A model generated the notes under the pieces. It saw only the letters and a program-made list of their open reading frames with translations, searched no databases and had not been told where the DNA came from. A DNA stretch of 60,907 nt from Oscillospiraceae bacterium (GTDB lineage: Bacteria; Bacillota; Clostridia; Oscillospirales; Oscillospiraceae), in NCBI GenBank assembly GCA_902798545.1, contig CADBWQ010000015.1, positions 1-60,907 on the forward strand, written 5' to 3'. Below are positions 16,226-24,116 of the stretch, piece by piece (position 1 is the first letter of the stretch; the number at the start of each line of letters is the position of its first letter). Made by a program: the position numbers and the translations under genes.

Positions 16226-17011
16226 ATGCTGACCCTGACCCATATCTCCAAAACCTTCAACCCCGGCACCGTGAACGAAAAATGCGCCATACGGGACCTC
16301 TCGCTGCACCTGGACCCGGGCGACTTCGTCACCATCATCGGCGCAAACGGCGCGGGAAAGTCAACGCTCTTCAACGCCATCGCCGGCAGCTTCTACACCG
16401 ACGCCGGCAGCATCGTTCTGGACGGGCGGGACATCACCTTCCTCCCGGAATACAGGCGGGCAAAGATCATCGGCCGGCTGTTCCAGGACCCCATGCTGGG
16501 AAGCGCTCCCGGCATGACCATCGAGGAGAACCTCGCCCTTGCGGCGGGCAGCGGCGGCTGGCTCAGCCATGTCACCAAAGCCGAGAAGGACAACTTCCGT
16601 GACCGTCTCGCCCTGCTCAACATGGGCCTGGAAAACCGCATGAAGCAGCCCGTCGGTCTGCTCTCCGGCGGTCAGAGACAGGCACTGACCCTGATGATGG
16701 CCACCATGGCCAATCCCAAGCTTCTCCTCCTGGACGAGCACACGGCGGCCCTGGACCCCGGGACGGCCGAGAAGGTCCTGAAACTCACGCGGGAGATTGT
16801 GGAGGAAGACCACCTCACCTGCCTGATGATCACCCACAACATGCAGTCCGCCCTGGACCTCGGCAACCGCACCCTCATGATGGACAGCGGGGATATCATC
16901 CTCGACATCGCGGGGGATGAGCGCCGTGGCCTCACCGTTGAGGACCTGCTGCGGCGCTTCAAGGCGGGCGTCGGCCGCGCACTGGACAACGACCGCATGC
17001 TGCTGTCATAA
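16226..17011 (+). CDS. trpZ: Tryptophan ABC transporter ATP-binding protein TrpZ
   Basis: 261-residue nucleotide-binding subunit: Walker A GANGAGKST, Q-loop GRLFQDPMLG, signature LSGGQRQALTL, Walker B LLLLDEHTAALDP and H-loop MITHNM. It starts 1 nt after the trpY stop with AAGGAGG inside the trpY end, so the three genes form one operon. A hairpin terminator follows at 17023. Confidence 0.9.
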   Translation: MLTLTHISKTFNPGTVNEKCAIRDLSLHLDPGDFVTIIGANGAGKSTLFNAIAGSFYTDAGSIVLDGRDITFLPEYRRAKIIGRLFQDPMLGSAPGMTIEENLALAAGSGGWLSHVTKAEKDNFRDRLALLNMGLENRMKQPVGLLSGGQRQALTLMMATMANPKLLLLDEHTAALDPGTAEKVLKLTREIVEEDHLTCLMITHNMQSALDLGNRTLMMDSGDIILDIAGDERRGLTVEDLLRRFKAGVGRALDNDRMLLS

Positions 17012-17022
17012 ATTCCTCTTTC

Positions 17023-17054
17023 GAAGCCCCGGGAGGTGCGACTCCCGGGGCTTC
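17023..17054 (+). terminator. Terminator after trpXYZ
   Basis: Thirteen-base-pair stem GAAGCCCCGGGAG/CTCCCGGGGCTTC (17023-17035/17042-17054), 6-nt loop, weak T-run (TGCCGTTTTA). Confidence 0.7.
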
Positions 17055-17100
17055 TGCCGTTTTACGACCGGCTGACGTCGCAGGCGAATGAAAGTTTCTC

Positions 17101-17129
17101 TTTAATTCCTATAAAATTTGTGGTATATT
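17101..17129 (+). promoter_or_regulatory. Putative promoter/operator of rrf2
   Basis: A -10 TATATT (17124-17129) with a weak -35 TTTAAT (17101-17106), 17 bp apart. ATTCCTAT at 17105-17112 overlaps the -35 box, and the same 8-mer occurs inverted just past the iscS promoter (17710-17717), suggesting a shared regulator. Confidence 0.45.
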
Positions 17130-17164
17130 GATGGCACTGCGAAAAAAGAGAAGGAGGGCGGCAT

Positions 17165-17605
17165 ATGAACATCACCAGCAAGGGCCGCTACGCACTGCGC
17201 GTCATGCTGGACCTGGCCCAGCATCCGGAGGACGGCTACGTCTCGCTGAAGGTGACGGCGGAGCGGCAGAACATCTCCCTGAAATACCTGGAGATGATCA
17301 TCTCCCATCTGAAGAAGGCGGGCCTCGTGGAGAGCACCCGCGGCAAGGAGGGCGGCTACCGTCTGACCCGGGCGCCGGGGGACTATACGGTCCTCGAAAT
17401 CCTTGACAGCATTGAGGACAACCTGGCCCCGGTATCCTGCATCCAGGCCGGGGCGGTCACGTGCGACCACGCCGCGGCCTGCCTCACCATCCCGATGTGG
17501 AAGGAGCTGGACGACCTGACCAACGCGTATCTGTCATCTGTCACCCTTGCGGACCTCATGAGCGGGAAGAAGTGGGCCGCGGCAGGGGAGATCGCGCCGG
17601 CGTGA
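17165..17605 (+). CDS. Rrf2/IscR-family transcriptional regulator
   Basis: 146-residue DNA-binding protein: winged helix (MNITSKGRYALRVMLDLA, then LKVTAERQNISLKYLEMIISHLKKAGLV, wing GGYRLTRAP) followed by a dimer helix. Three cysteines, C92, C100 and C106, sit where IscR binds a [2Fe-2S] cluster (IscR spacing is C-x5-C-x5-C; here C-x7-C-x5-C). It precedes iscS and iscU, so it is probably the Fe-S-sensing repressor of this cluster. GGAGGGCGGCAT gives the ribosome site before ATG 17165. Confidence 0.88.
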   Translation: MNITSKGRYALRVMLDLAQHPEDGYVSLKVTAERQNISLKYLEMIISHLKKAGLVESTRGKEGGYRLTRAPGDYTVLEILDSIEDNLAPVSCIQAGAVTCDHAAACLTIPMWKELDDLTNAYLSSVTLADLMSGKKWAAAGEIAPA

Positions 17606-17668
17606 AGGCCGGAGCTCCGGGCCGGCATCGCCGAATGCGCGGATGAGACAAAATCGCCGCAATGTGAC

Positions 17669-17696
17669 TTGACAAGCCTGCAAACTATGATATAAT
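17669..17696 (+). promoter_or_regulatory. Sigma-A promoter for iscSU
   Basis: TTGACA (17669-17674), 16-bp spacer, TATAAT (17691-17696), full consensus hexamers. ATAGGAAT at 17710-17717 lies at about +8 and may be the operator for the upstream Rrf2 protein. Confidence 0.82.
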
Positions 17697-17785
17697 CCCC
17701 AGTGAAATCATAGGAATAAGCAGCACAATAGAATTATGTAAACCGATGAAACGGTGAAAACTGATAATAGAAAGAAGGAGACACC

Positions 17786-18973
17786 ATGTTTGTTTATGCG
17801 GACAATGCCGCGACCACCTGCGTCAGCAAAACGGCGCTGGACGCGATGATGCCGTACCTGACGGATCAGTACGGAAACCCCTCCAGCCTCTATGCCCTCG
17901 GACAGAGGGCGAAGGAAGCTCTGGACGAGTCCCGCGAGACGATCGCCCGGTACATCAACGCCGACCCGAAGGAGATTTACTTTACCTCCGGCGGCAGCGA
18001 GGCCGACAACCAGGCCATCGTTTCCGCTGCCCGGATGGGCGCGCGGAAGGGGAAGAAGCACATCATCTCCACCCAGTTTGAGCACCACGCCGTCCTGCAT
18101 ACCCTCTCCAGACTTGAGAAGGAGGGCTATGAGGTCACGCTGCTGGATCCGCATTCCGACGGCGTGATCCGGCTTGAGGATGTCGAGAACGCCCTGCGGG
18201 ACGACACCTGCCTCGTGACGATCATGTTTGCCAACAACGAGATCGGCACCGTCCAGCCCATCGCCGAGATCGGCGCCCTGTGCCGCGAGCGGAAGGTCCC
18301 CTTCCATACGGATGCGGTTCAGGCCGCGGGCCACATGCCCATCGACGTCAAGGCCATGAACATCGACATGCTCTCCATGTCCGGCCATAAGTTCCACGCC
18401 CCCAAGGGCGTCGGCATCCTGTACGCAAAACGGGGGATCGTTCTCACCAACATCATCGAGGGCGGCGCCCAGGAGCGCGGCAAGCGCGCCGGAACCGAGA
18501 ACGTCGCCGGCATCGTCGCCATGGCCGCGGCGCTGAAGGAGAGCTGCGACCACATGGAGGAGAACACCGCGAAGATCATCCCCATGCGCGACAAGCTCTT
18601 CGCCGAGCTCAGCAAGATCCCCCACAGCAAGATTAACGGCAGCCTCGAGCATCACGTGCCCGGTACGGTGAACATGTGCTTTGAGGGCATCGAGGGCGAG
18701 AGCCTCCTTCTCATGCTGGACGACCAGGGCATCTGCGCCTCCTCGGGCAGCGCCTGCACCTCCGGCTCTCTGGATCCGAGCCATGTGCTGCTCTCCATCG
18801 GCCTGCCGCACGAGGTCGCCCACGGAAGCCTGCGCCTGTCCATCGGCGAGTACAACACCATGGAGCAGATCGACCACATCGTCGAAGTTGTTCCGAAGGT
18901 CGTGAAATATCTGCGCAGCATCAGCCCCGTCTGGGACGAACTGGAGAAGGGCGAGCTCAAACACCTGATTTGA
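17786..18973 (+). CDS. iscS: Cysteine desulfurase (IscS/NifS type)
   Basis: PLP enzyme that takes sulfur from L-cysteine for Fe-S cluster assembly. 395 residues. N-terminal [11 protein letters not shown] lysine K202 in [10 protein letters not shown], and the persulfide cysteine C324 in SSGSACTSG within the extended loop typical of group I desulfurases; the [11 protein letters not shown] segment is conserved. AGAAGGAG precedes ATG 17786. The scaffold gene iscU follows 64 nt downstream and the Rrf2 regulator precedes. Confidence 0.94.
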   Translation: MFVYADNAATTCVSKTALDAMMPYLTDQYGNPSSLYALGQRAKEALDESRETIARYINADPKEIYFTSGGSEADNQAIVSAARMGARKGKKHIISTQFEHHAVLHTLSRLEKEGYEVTLLDPHSDGVIRLEDVENALRDDTCLVTIMFANNEIGTVQPIAEIGALCRERKVPFHTDAVQAAGHMPIDVKAMNIDMLSMSGHKFHAPKGVGILYAKRGIVLTNIIEGGAQERGKRAGTENVAGIVAMAAALKESCDHMEENTAKIIPMRDKLFAELSKIPHSKINGSLEHHVPGTVNMCFEGIEGESLLLMLDDQGICASSGSACTSGSLDPSHVLLSIGLPHEVAHGSLRLSIGEYNTMEQIDHIVEVVPKVVKYLRSISPVWDELEKGELKHLI

Positions 18974-19037
18974 TTACGCAAACGCCTGCCCCGCCCGCCG
19001 CGGGGGATGAGACAGAATAATAAAGGAGAGAAAAATC

Positions 19038-19475
19038 ATGGCACTCTATAGTGATAAAGTAATGGACCATTTCCGCAATCCCCGCAACCTCGGCAAGCTG
19101 GATGACGCCGACGGCATCGGCGAGGTCGGCAACGCCAAGTGCGGCGACATCATGCGCATGTATATCAAGGTTGACGACGGCATCATCACCGATGTCAAGT
19201 TCAACACCTTCGGCTGCGGCAGCGCCATCGCCACCAGCTCCATGGCCACCGAGCTCATCAAGGGCAAGCCCGTGGAGGAAGCCCTCGAACTCTCCAACAA
19301 GGCCGTGGTGGAGGCGCTTGACGGGCTGCCCACCCACAAGATCCACTGCAGCGTTCTGGCCGAAGAGGCCGTCCGCGCCGCGGTGAAGGACTACTACGAC
19401 AAAAACGGCATCGCCTATGACCCCGAGATGTTCAAAGAGAGCGACGACCCCCACGGAGAGAGCTGCGAGGCGTAA
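19038..19475 (+). CDS. iscU: Fe-S cluster scaffold protein IscU/NifU-N
   Basis: 145-residue scaffold on which IscS-derived sulfur and iron build [2Fe-2S]/[4Fe-4S] clusters. The three ligand cysteines are C35 (GNAKCGD), C60 (TFGCGSA) and C104 (KIHCSVL), and Asp37 lies in CGD. The C-terminal tail (PEMFKESDDPHGESCEA) extends beyond the usual NifU-like end and contains an extra Cys. AAAGGAGAG precedes the ATG. The stop-codon region is part of a 19-bp tandem repeat. Confidence 0.93.
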   Translation: MALYSDKVMDHFRNPRNLGKLDDADGIGEVGNAKCGDIMRMYIKVDDGIITDVKFNTFGCGSAIATSSMATELIKGKPVEEALELSNKAVVEALDGLPTHKIHCSVLAEEAVRAAVKDYYDKNGIAYDPEMFKESDDPHGESCEA

Positions 19476-19516
19476 CCGGAGCTGCGCGGCGTAACCGGAG
19501 CCTTGAGGCGCGGCCG
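19460..19516 (+). repeat. 19-bp tandem repeat across the iscU stop codon
   Basis: Units 19460-19478 and 19479-19497 differ at one position; 19498-19516 is a more diverged third copy, with a possible fourth remnant. The first unit holds the last codons and TAA of iscU. Confidence 0.75.
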
Positions 19517-19564
19517 GAGCTGCAAAGCCGCGAAGCCGCAGAATCGCATCATGACAGGAAAGAA

Positions 19565-19606
19565 ACCGCTCACCCGCCCGCGACAGGGCAGGGGTGGGCG
19601 GTCCTT
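19565..19606 (+). terminator. Terminator after iscU
   Basis: Stem ACCGCTCACCC (19565-19575)/GGGTGGGCGGT (19592-19602) with inner GCCC/GGGC pairing, then CCTTT. From here to 19720 no gene is seen. Confidence 0.65.
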
Positions 19607-19720
19607 TCATCCGTCCGGGATCTGCGCCTGTCCTGCCCGGGGGCGTTATCCCTGACTGAAAAGATAAAAAGTCCTGAAACAAAGCATAAGAATTTGTACA
19701 TTTTTTTGAACAATTCCATG

Positions 19721-19780
19721 TTGAAATATGACTGATCAGATGCTATAATTTAGTGTGCTATAATTACAGAATGATATAAT
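19721..19780 (+). promoter_or_regulatory. Exopolysaccharide operon promoter with three TATAAT boxes
   Basis: TTGAAA (19721-19726), 17-bp spacer, TATAAT (19744-19749). Two further TATAAT hexamers follow at 19759-19764 and 19775-19780, 15 and 16 bp apart, without clear -35 partners. The leader to the first ATG is about 105 nt. Confidence 0.75.
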
Positions 19781-19861
19781 GTTATCAATCTGTCCGGCTG
19801 TGCTGCTTCTGATGCGCGGCTGCTCCTTTCAACTACTACGTTTCAGACCGGAGATAGATCT

Positions 19862-21004
19862 ATGACATTTCGTAAAGCGATTGCGCTGATTCTGATTCTC
19901 GCGCTGCTGGGCGGCGGCGGGTACTACCTGCTGAAGACCGAGCGCGAGGACGATGAGCGGATGCGCAACTTATATTCCGAGGTCGAGCCGCTGGAGCGCG
20001 AGCGCGAGTCTCTCGCTCTGGAGAAGAAAAACCTCGAGACCGACTACGCCCTGAAGATGCGGGATTACGGCACGGTGGAGATCCTGTTCACAACCCTGGA
20101 TGCACAGATCTTTACGGATGTCTGGCCGGTGATGCGCAGCCGCGACATCGTCGGCGTGCTGCCGCTGTCGTTTGTTGAGGTCCCCGCGTACTACAACAAG
20201 CTCACCGCCGAACAGATCCGCACCCTGCTGGCGGACGGCTGGGGCCTGTGCGTGAAGTATGAGAACGTCGGTGGATCTTTCAAAAACTGGTATGATGCAC
20301 TTGGACGCTTCCTGGAGACAATGAACCTGCCCGCACCGACGGCCGTGTACTTCCCGAACGACGAGTATGACAGCGAGACCATGGATGAAGAGCTGATCGA
20401 GTGCGGGATCAAGACCGTGATTACGAACGCGTCAGACGGACGCAGCAATACGGTTTCGGATGTGACGGCGCCGCTGTGGAAGACCGGGGCCATGCCATTC
20501 GGTTACACCGGCTCCTATGCCGATCTGGAGCTCCTCGGCCGTACCGACGGGGCCAACCTTGTTTTCACGGTCCAGCTCAACGAGATCTGGGACAAGGCGA
20601 AGAACAAGAACATCGAGAGTCAGGAAAAGGCGAATTTCATCGAAGTTCTGGACAGCTGGAAGGAACTGCTCTATGAGGAGGATCTTCTTGCCGACTTTGA
20701 ACAGGTGGGACCGACCCCGAATATCTATGTGGACACTACGGATCCGGAGGTCCTCCATGAGATGTATCTGGAAACGCTGACCCCGGCCCAACAGTTGCTC
20801 CTCTCCAAGTTCCGCTCTGCGAGTATTGATACGGCCCTCTCCCTGCACCGGGATACGGCGGTGAAGAACGCGGCGCTGAAGCTGGAGATGCAGCAGAAAG
20901 AAGCCGAGCTGGATCAGAAGATCGCCGTGCTTGACGCGAAAATCAGGGACACCTACACCGCACACGGTGTCGGGCAGACCGGGAAAGCGGAAGAAAATTC
21001 ATGA
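19862..21004 (+). CDS. Membrane-anchored coiled-coil protein with polysaccharide-deacetylase-like domain
   Basis: 380 residues: one N-terminal helix (AIALILILALLGGGGYYLL), a short coiled coil (about 35-65), a globular part (about 70-270) and a C-terminal coiled coil (about 330-370). The globular part resembles a degenerate NodB/polysaccharide deacetylase barrel (LFTTLDAQIFTDVWPVM, GVLPLSFVEVP, TAVYFPNDEYDS, AMPFGYTGSYADL), but the metal-binding Asp-Asp/His-x3-His pattern is not visible, so activity is doubtful. As first gene of the Wzz/BY-kinase operon, overlapping wzz by 4 nt, it likely acts at the cell surface in exopolysaccharide export or modification. Function not established. Confidence 0.6.
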   Translation: MTFRKAIALILILALLGGGGYYLLKTEREDDERMRNLYSEVEPLERERESLALEKKNLETDYALKMRDYGTVEILFTTLDAQIFTDVWPVMRSRDIVGVLPLSFVEVPAYYNKLTAEQIRTLLADGWGLCVKYENVGGSFKNWYDALGRFLETMNLPAPTAVYFPNDEYDSETMDEELIECGIKTVITNASDGRSNTVSDVTAPLWKTGAMPFGYTGSYADLELLGRTDGANLVFTVQLNEIWDKAKNKNIESQEKANFIEVLDSWKELLYEEDLLADFEQVGPTPNIYVDTTDPEVLHEMYLETLTPAQQLLLSKFRSASIDTALSLHRDTAVKNAALKLEMQQKEAELDQKIAVLDAKIRDTYTAHGVGQTGKAEENS

Positions 21005-21759
21005 TCAAGAAAGACGACAGACAGGAAGAATATATCGACCTCCTTGAGGTTGTGCGTATTCTGTGGAGACAGATTGTTCCGATCATGCTGGTCGGAATCG
21101 CGTTTGCGGCGCTCCTTTTCGGGTATGCGCGTTTTTTCAAGACGCCCAAGTACGAGGCGAATGCGCTGTTCTATGTCAATAACAGCACCTTCTCTCTCTC
21201 CAGCGCCGTGGCCATCAGCACCGGTGAGCTGAGCGCGGCCTCGGACCTGGTGGACACCTATGTGGCCATTCTTCAGTCCCGTGCCAATATGGAACAGGTG
21301 ATCTCCCAGAGCGGTGTGGACTATACCTACGAGGAACTGCGGGAGATGATCTCCGCCAAGGCGGTGAACGCCACGGGCCTTTTCCAGGTGTCGGTCACCT
21401 CACCGAATCCGGAGGAGGCGAGAACTCTTGCCAATGTCATCGCCAATATCCTCCCGGATAAAATATCGGACATTGTTGCCAACAGCTCGGTCGAGATCGT
21501 CGACTATGCGGTTACGCCGCATCAGCGCGTCTCGCCCAGCTATATCAAATATGCCGCCATCGGCCTGCTCTTCGGCATGGTCCTTTGCGCCGGCATTGTG
21601 CTGCTCTCGGCCTATACGGACAATGTGATCCACAGTGAGGATTACCTCCTCCAGAATTATCAGCTGCCCGTCCTGGCCACGATCCCCGACCTGACCGCCA
21701 AGACATCCAAAAAGTATGGGTATTACAGCGCGTCGGCCAAGAAGGGAGGCGTCAGCTGA
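21001..21759 (+). CDS. Wzz/YveK-type chain-length regulator, BY-kinase modulator
   Basis: 252 residues with two membrane helices (about 25-48 and 176-200) flanking an extracellular Wzz domain (YEANALFYVNNSTFSLSS, SPNPEEARTLANVIANILPD). The Gram-positive form is split from its kinase: this protein is the transmembrane activator whose cytoplasmic tail docks on the ATPase encoded next. It regulates chain length or export of exopolysaccharide. Overlaps both neighbours (4 nt upstream, 1 nt downstream). Confidence 0.87.
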   Translation: MIKKDDRQEEYIDLLEVVRILWRQIVPIMLVGIAFAALLFGYARFFKTPKYEANALFYVNNSTFSLSSAVAISTGELSAASDLVDTYVAILQSRANMEQVISQSGVDYTYEELREMISAKAVNATGLFQVSVTSPNPEEARTLANVIANILPDKISDIVANSSVEIVDYAVTPHQRVSPSYIKYAAIGLLFGMVLCAGIVLLSAYTDNVIHSEDYLLQNYQLPVLATIPDLTAKTSKKYGYYSASAKKGGVS

Positions 21760-22643
21760 TGGCAAAGAAAGAAACCACCGAACAGACCGTCAAGCCTTCC
21801 CGCAGAAACAAGCAGAAGGGACTGGTCTGCGACAATCTGAGCTTCGCGGCGGCGGAGTCGTATAAGCTTCTCCGGACGAATCTTAATTTCTCCCTCCCGG
21901 AGAAGCCCTGCCACATCATTGGCGTGACCAGCTCCGTCCGTGGAGAAGGCAAGTCCACCACCTCGGTGAACATCGCCTATACGATCGCCCAGACCGGGAA
22001 AAAGGTCCTGCTCATCGATGCGGATATGCGTCTGCCCAGTGTGGCGGCAAAACTGGAGATCCATGGCGCGCCTGGCCTCTCCAACCTGATCGCCGGGATG
22101 AATGCGGAGCAGAGCTGCCTGCGGAAGTCCGGTTATTTTGACAACTGGTATATCCTCCCCGCCGGAGATATCCCGCCGAACCCTTCCGAGCTTCTGGGCT
22201 CTGAGCGGATGCACGCCCTGTTGGAGCGCTATTCCGGTGTCTTCGATACCGTTATCATCGACCTGCCGCCCATTAACATCGTCGCCGACGCCCTGGTCAT
22301 TTCCAAGTGGACCGACGGGCTGATCGGTGTGGTGCGCCAGAACTACACGGACAAGCGCGCCCTGGCTGACTGCATGTACCAGGTCGAGAAACTCGGCGTC
22401 AAATTCCTCGGGTTTGTCATGACCGACGCCGCGGTCGGTGAGAGCAGCTACAAGTCCTACGGCAAGTACAGCAAGAAGTACGGCTATGGCTACGGCTACG
22501 GTTCGGACTACGGCTATGAGATTTCCCAGTCCAGCTCCACCGGAAGCAAGAAGAAAGCGTTCCTCGATGCCGCCGGCGATGATACCCCGGGTGCCGGGGC
22601 AGGGACCGCAGAAACGGAAGCATACGGCGAATCCGAAGGATGA
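21759..22643 (+). CDS. CpsD/CapB-family tyrosine-protein kinase
   Basis: 294-residue bacterial tyrosine kinase: Walker A GEGKST (62-67), Walker A' LLIDADMRLPS, Walker B VIIDLPP, and a C-terminal cluster of tyrosines (KYSKKYGYGYGYGSDYGYE) as autophosphorylation sites. With Wzz and the PHP phosphatase it forms the phosphorylation switch controlling exopolysaccharide synthesis. About 40 residues after the Tyr cluster are acidic and low-complexity. The overlap with both flanking genes indicates co-translation. Confidence 0.9.
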   Translation: MAKKETTEQTVKPSRRNKQKGLVCDNLSFAAAESYKLLRTNLNFSLPEKPCHIIGVTSSVRGEGKSTTSVNIAYTIAQTGKKVLLIDADMRLPSVAAKLEIHGAPGLSNLIAGMNAEQSCLRKSGYFDNWYILPAGDIPPNPSELLGSERMHALLERYSGVFDTVIIDLPPINIVADALVISKWTDGLIGVVRQNYTDKRALADCMYQVEKLGVKFLGFVMTDAAVGESSYKSYGKYSKKYGYGYGYGSDYGYEISQSSSTGSKKKAFLDAAGDDTPGAGAGTAETEAYGESEG

Positions 22644-23347
22644 TCGATTTCCACAGCCATATTCTCCCAGGCATCGACGACGGCAGCAGAAGCGTGGAGA
22701 TGAGTCTTCAGATGCTTGCCGCCATGCGGCAGCAGAAGATCGATACCGTCGTCGCCACCTCGCACTTCTATGCGACCCAGCGTACCCCCCATCGCTTCCT
22801 CGAACGCCGTGAGGCGGCCTGGGAAAGCCTGGCGGATGCCCTGCCCGCCGATGCGCCTGAGATCATTCTCGGCGCGGAGGTGCTCTATTTCCCGGGTATC
22901 AGCCACATGGCAGAGCTTCCACAGCTCTGTATGGAGGGCAGCAACATCCTCCTGTTGGAGATGCCCTTTGATTCCTGGAGCGAGTACTACATCCGCGAGG
23001 TTATGGAACTGGCCCGCAGCGGTGAGTTTACGATCGTCATGGCGCATATTGAGCGGTATTATTTCAAACAGCCGGTCTCCGTCTGGGATGATTTCCTGGA
23101 GGAGGGGATCCTGATGCAGTCCAACGCGGACTTCTTCCTGCCCTTCCGGACCCGGCGCAAGGCGCTGAAGCTTCTGCAGGACGGCAGGATCCATCTCCTG
23201 GGGACGGATGCGCACAATGTGTCGTCCCGCCCGCCGCGCATGGACGAAGCGGTTGAGATGATCCGCAGGCATCTTGGCAAGGCAACCCTCAACGAGATGG
23301 ATCGGTTGGGACGGGCATTGCTTCGGGAGGCGGGTTATGAATCGTAA
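22640..23347 (+). CDS. CpsB/CapC-type PHP tyrosine-protein phosphatase
   Basis: 235-residue metal-dependent phosphatase of the PHP superfamily that dephosphorylates the BY-kinase. Metal-ligand motifs: DFHSHILPGIDDGS at the N-terminus, ATSHFYATQRTPHRFLERR, GAEVLYFPG, MAHIERYY and LGTDAHNVSSRPP. 4-nt overlap with the kinase gene and 11-nt overlap with the next gene. Confidence 0.9.
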   Translation: MIDFHSHILPGIDDGSRSVEMSLQMLAAMRQQKIDTVVATSHFYATQRTPHRFLERREAAWESLADALPADAPEIILGAEVLYFPGISHMAELPQLCMEGSNILLLEMPFDSWSEYYIREVMELARSGEFTIVMAHIERYYFKQPVSVWDDFLEEGILMQSNADFFLPFRTRRKALKLLQDGRIHLLGTDAHNVSSRPPRMDEAVEMIRRHLGKATLNEMDRLGRALLREAGYES

Positions 23348-24062
23348 AATCCTGTCCTGTTGCCTGCTCCTGTGCTGCAGTCTGCTGGTCTGCTGTCTCT
23401 CCGGCTGTGCCGGCAAAACGGCGCAGACCTCCGGAAACGTACTGGACACGGCCCGCGAGGCCGCCCTGCAGGAAAAGCCGATCGACTTTTCCGAACTGGA
23501 GAAGCTGAACCCCGACATCTGCGGCTGGCTCGTGATCCCCGGCATGGAACTCAGCGAGCCTGTGCTCCGCCATCCGGAGGACGATACCTGGTACGCCGGC
23601 CATGCCCCAGACGGCAGTGAAAACGCGGGAGGAAGCGTCTATTGCCAGGCCACCTACAATACCGCGGACTTCACGGACCCGGTCACGGTGCTCTATGGAT
23701 CGGAATTGACCCCCGGCCGGCAGTTTTCCGGCCTCATGAAGTTCTATTCCGAGGACGGATCACTGCAGCGGGCCGGCGAGATCCGGATCTGCACCCCGAC
23801 AGGGACCCTGTCGTATCAGGCCTTCGGCGCGGGCCTGTATAACAGCACGCATATCATCCACGACCACAACGGCTTTCAGAAGCCGGGTGAGCTGGAAGCC
23901 TTTCTCACGGCCTTTCGGCAGTACCACAGCATGTCGCGTCAGTATGACGACGGCATCACCCTGACGGATTCGGACCGAGTCCTGATCCTGTCGACGCATG
24001 TCCCCCGGAACGAGGACCTGCGCTATCTCGTTGTTGCTAAGCTGGTCGGACAGACCGGTTGA
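23337..24062 (+). CDS. Sortase-B-fold lipoprotein without catalytic His and Cys
   Basis: About 241 residues. Start ATG 23337 follows CGGGAGG and yields a lipoprotein signal (Cys-rich helix ending LSGC); the frame's upstream extension has no support. The mature part matches class B sortase: LNPDICGWLVIPGMELSEPVL, TVLYGSELTPGRQFSGLMKFY, and LILSTHVPRNEDLRYLVVAKL. In active sortases the second block has His (YGHN) and the third has Cys (LSTC); here they are Ser122 and His221, while the Arg (R229) persists. A transpeptidase mechanism is therefore unlikely; it may bind exopolysaccharide or wall precursors. It overlaps the phosphatase gene by 11 nt. Confidence 0.78.
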   Translation: MNRKILSCCLLLCCSLLVCCLSGCAGKTAQTSGNVLDTAREAALQEKPIDFSELEKLNPDICGWLVIPGMELSEPVLRHPEDDTWYAGHAPDGSENAGGSVYCQATYNTADFTDPVTVLYGSELTPGRQFSGLMKFYSEDGSLQRAGEIRICTPTGTLSYQAFGAGLYNSTHIIHDHNGFQKPGELEAFLTAFRQYHSMSRQYDDGITLTDSDRVLILSTHVPRNEDLRYLVVAKLVGQTG

Positions 24063-24086
24063 GCATATAAATGTGTATCCTAATAA
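24059..24086 (+). promoter_or_regulatory. Possible internal promoter before the secreted acidic protein
   Basis: TTGAGC (24059-24064), 16-bp spacer, TAATAA (24081-24086), spanning the stop codon of the preceding gene. Moderate match. Confidence 0.4.
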
Positions 24087-24116
24087 TTTTTGAGGATGAA
24101 AGGAAGGAAGAAACCC

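Noticed and set aside
22485-22535. Low-complexity repeat at the kinase 3' end
   Set aside because: It is the tyrosine cluster expected in BY-kinases, not an independent element.
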